Assembly: GCA_964352225.1 (NCBI GenBank) | Contig: CAYGRM010000331.1 | Span: forward strand, 1 to 7,503 | Reading direction: 5' to 3' | Length of the DNA: 7,503 nucleotides | Source: CAJQQY01 sp964352225 | GTDB lineage: Bacteria > Bacteroidota > Bacteroidia > Chitinophagales > Saprospiraceae | Shown: piece by piece, positions 6,750 through 7,503 of the stretch | Position numbering within the stretch: position 1 is the first letter of the stretch | How the letters are laid out: each line of letters begins with the position of its first letter | The notes under the pieces: generated by a model | What the model was told of the DNA's origin: nothing | Database searches by the model: none | What the model saw: the letters and a program-made list of their open reading frames with translations, nothing else | Made by a program: the position numbers and the translations under genes

Positions 6750-7173
6750 TGTATTGTGTGATTTTGGGAGTTAATTTATCGAGTACATTGCTAAAACAAA
6801 GCTTATCATGGTAATATGCTCATCCTACTAGTAATCTTTTATTATAAAATTCTTTGATATATAATTTTTTACTATTATTCTTGCCTACTAAAAAAATGAA
6901 CCCTTAGTTCATGCAAAAAAATGTAATAATAATGTGTATTCCAAAATATGATAAAAATATTTAATATTTTTTCATATTAAAAAAATAAATCATTAGATTT
7001 CCACCTTTTAAGCTAATTATTTAGAACCATTTGAACTTTCAAAAGCTTTTCATTTTCCATAGCATCCTTAGTAATGGTTGACTTTCAAACCATTTCAAAA
7101 ACAAAAAATTTTATTACCTCAAATACTTTTTGATGCGATAGCATCAATGATATTTTAAATAACAAAAACCGCA
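6750..7173. other. Divergent intergenic region, control region of the operon and the repeat-protein gene
   Basis: 424 bases, strongly A/T-rich, with no convincing gene. It must hold promoters for both directions, but no perfect TAnnTTTG with a -33 partner is visible. Near matches are TAAGCTTTG on the minus strand (6797-6805) and TACTTTTTG on the plus strand (7124-7132), each with one extra spacer base. Inverted repeats are TTTAATAT/ATATTAAA at 6960-6981 (8 bp, A/T only), AATGGTT/AACCATT at 7073-7094 (7 bp, 8-base loop) and the leader hairpin at 7130-7147. Confidence 0.4.
7130..7147 (+). promoter_or_regulatory. Leader hairpin upstream of the repeat-protein gene
   Basis: TTGATGC and GCATCAA form a perfect 7-bp stem with the loop GATA, 26 bases before the ATG at 7174. 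It follows the near-match -7 element at 7124-7132 and overlaps its last bases, so it is either at the very start of the transcript or a regulator-binding palindrome. Confidence 0.35.
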
Positions 7174-7485
7174 ATGTCTAAAGACAAAAATTCACAACAA
7201 CCTATCGAAGATGATAGTAATGACAATTCACACAACATTCCCGAACAAGATATAAAAAAAGAAAAGGAGGATTTAAATCGAAGAAGAGCCCTAAAAACAA
7301 TATTGGGTGCATCATCACTTATGGTTATTAATCCGTTTTCGATGAGTGCAAAACAGACAGGGATACTCGTTACTCAAACTGCTAGTTCCTCTTTGACACC
7401 AACTCCTTCGGTTTCAGTTTCTCAGAGTCCAAGTTCTTCTTTGACACCAACTCCATCGGATTCCGAATCTCAAAGGATACTTTAA
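7174..7485 (+). CDS. Tat-signal-like Ser/Thr/Pro repeat protein, truncated or frameshifted
   Basis: 103 residues as read. Residues 1-34 are a polar, charged leader (Asp, Asn, Gln, Lys). RRRALKTILGASSLMVINPF (36-55) looks like a twin-arginine signal: an Arg pair, a hydrophobic position and Lys, then a moderately hydrophobic stretch, with a long n-region typical of Tat signals. From residue 71 come two 16-residue units sharing SSSLTPTPS, a mucin- or stalk-like linker. The frame stops at 7483-7485. Removing one A from the CAAAGG tract (7471-7476) would instead give SQGYFNVSGQL through to the window end, which reads like a folded domain. The true gene may therefore be longer, with a frameshift in the genome or the assembly. 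No known family is recognised. It diverges from the glycosyltransferase operon and is a plausible exported glycosylation acceptor, but that is inference. Confidence 0.6.
   Translation: MSKDKNSQQPIEDDSNDNSHNIPEQDIKKEKEDLNRRRALKTILGASSLMVINPFSMSAKQTGILVTQTASSSLTPTPSVSVSQSPSSSLTPTPSDSESQRIL
7384..7479 (+). repeat. Two 48-bp in-frame tandem repeats
   Basis: Units 7384-7431 and 7432-7479 align without gaps and differ at about 10 of 48 positions by my count. Both start with AGTTC and share TTGACACCAACTCC. They encode 16 residues each, starting SSSLTPTPS. The second unit diverges in its second half (Asp, Glu, Arg replace Val, Val, Ser). Such units expand and contract by recombination or slippage. 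Confidence 0.8.
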
Positions 7486-7503
7486 TGTTTCAGGACAACT
7501 GAT

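Noticed and set aside
6960..6981. TTTAATAT/ATATTAAA inverted repeat as a terminator
   Set aside because: The stem is made only of A/T pairs, would be unstable, and lies upstream of both flanking genes.
1..7503. CRISPR array, insertion sequence, tRNA or rRNA
   Set aside because: I saw no regularly spaced repeats, transposase frame, terminal inverted repeats or tRNA-like fold anywhere in the window.

Overview
The window is AT-rich DNA that looks like a Bacteroidota chromosome, possibly a Cytophagales member. The clues are Bacteroidota-type promoter elements (TAnnTTTG at -7) with no obvious Shine-Dalgarno sequences, a Bacteroidota-style coiled-coil/zinc-ribbon protein, an OmpA-like lipoprotein, and a typical short TatA. 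The assignment below phylum level is a guess.

Layout. The left part (1-2550) is housekeeping-like. A coiled-coil C4 zinc-ribbon protein (+) converges on an OmpA-type peptidoglycan-binding lipoprotein (-), with several strong hairpins between them. The OmpA gene diverges from a stand-alone tatA (+), and each of the two has a recognisable -7 promoter element. The central and right part (2551-6749) is a surface-glycan or glycoprotein modification locus read on the minus strand. In transcription order it holds a glycosyltransferase of the GlcNAc-transferase (Skp1-GnT-like) family, a badly decayed NodU-type carbamoyltransferase, and a large three-module protein (FkbM methyltransferase, HtrL/YibB-type glycosyltransferase, GT-A glycosyltransferase). 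The first two are 2 nt apart, and the third starts almost where the relic ends, so they probably form one operon. At the right edge (7174 on) a gene diverges from this operon. It encodes a protein with a twin-arginine-like signal followed by a Ser/Thr/Pro-rich 16-residue tandem repeat, and is either stopped or frameshifted near the window end.

How the genes may work together (inference). The two intact minus-strand enzymes carry three glycosyltransferase modules and one O-methyltransferase module, which is enough to build and cap a short methylated glycan. The lost carbamoyltransferase would have added a further cap. The mucin-like Ser/Thr/Pro repeat protein next door is a candidate acceptor, since one glycosyltransferase belongs to a family whose eukaryotic member glycosylates a protein. 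The most overlooked item is the carbamoyltransferase relic at 5044-5478, which would normally be left as empty intergenic DNA. It has an N-terminal fragment, a C-terminal fragment, two in-frame stops, one frameshift and a large internal deletion.
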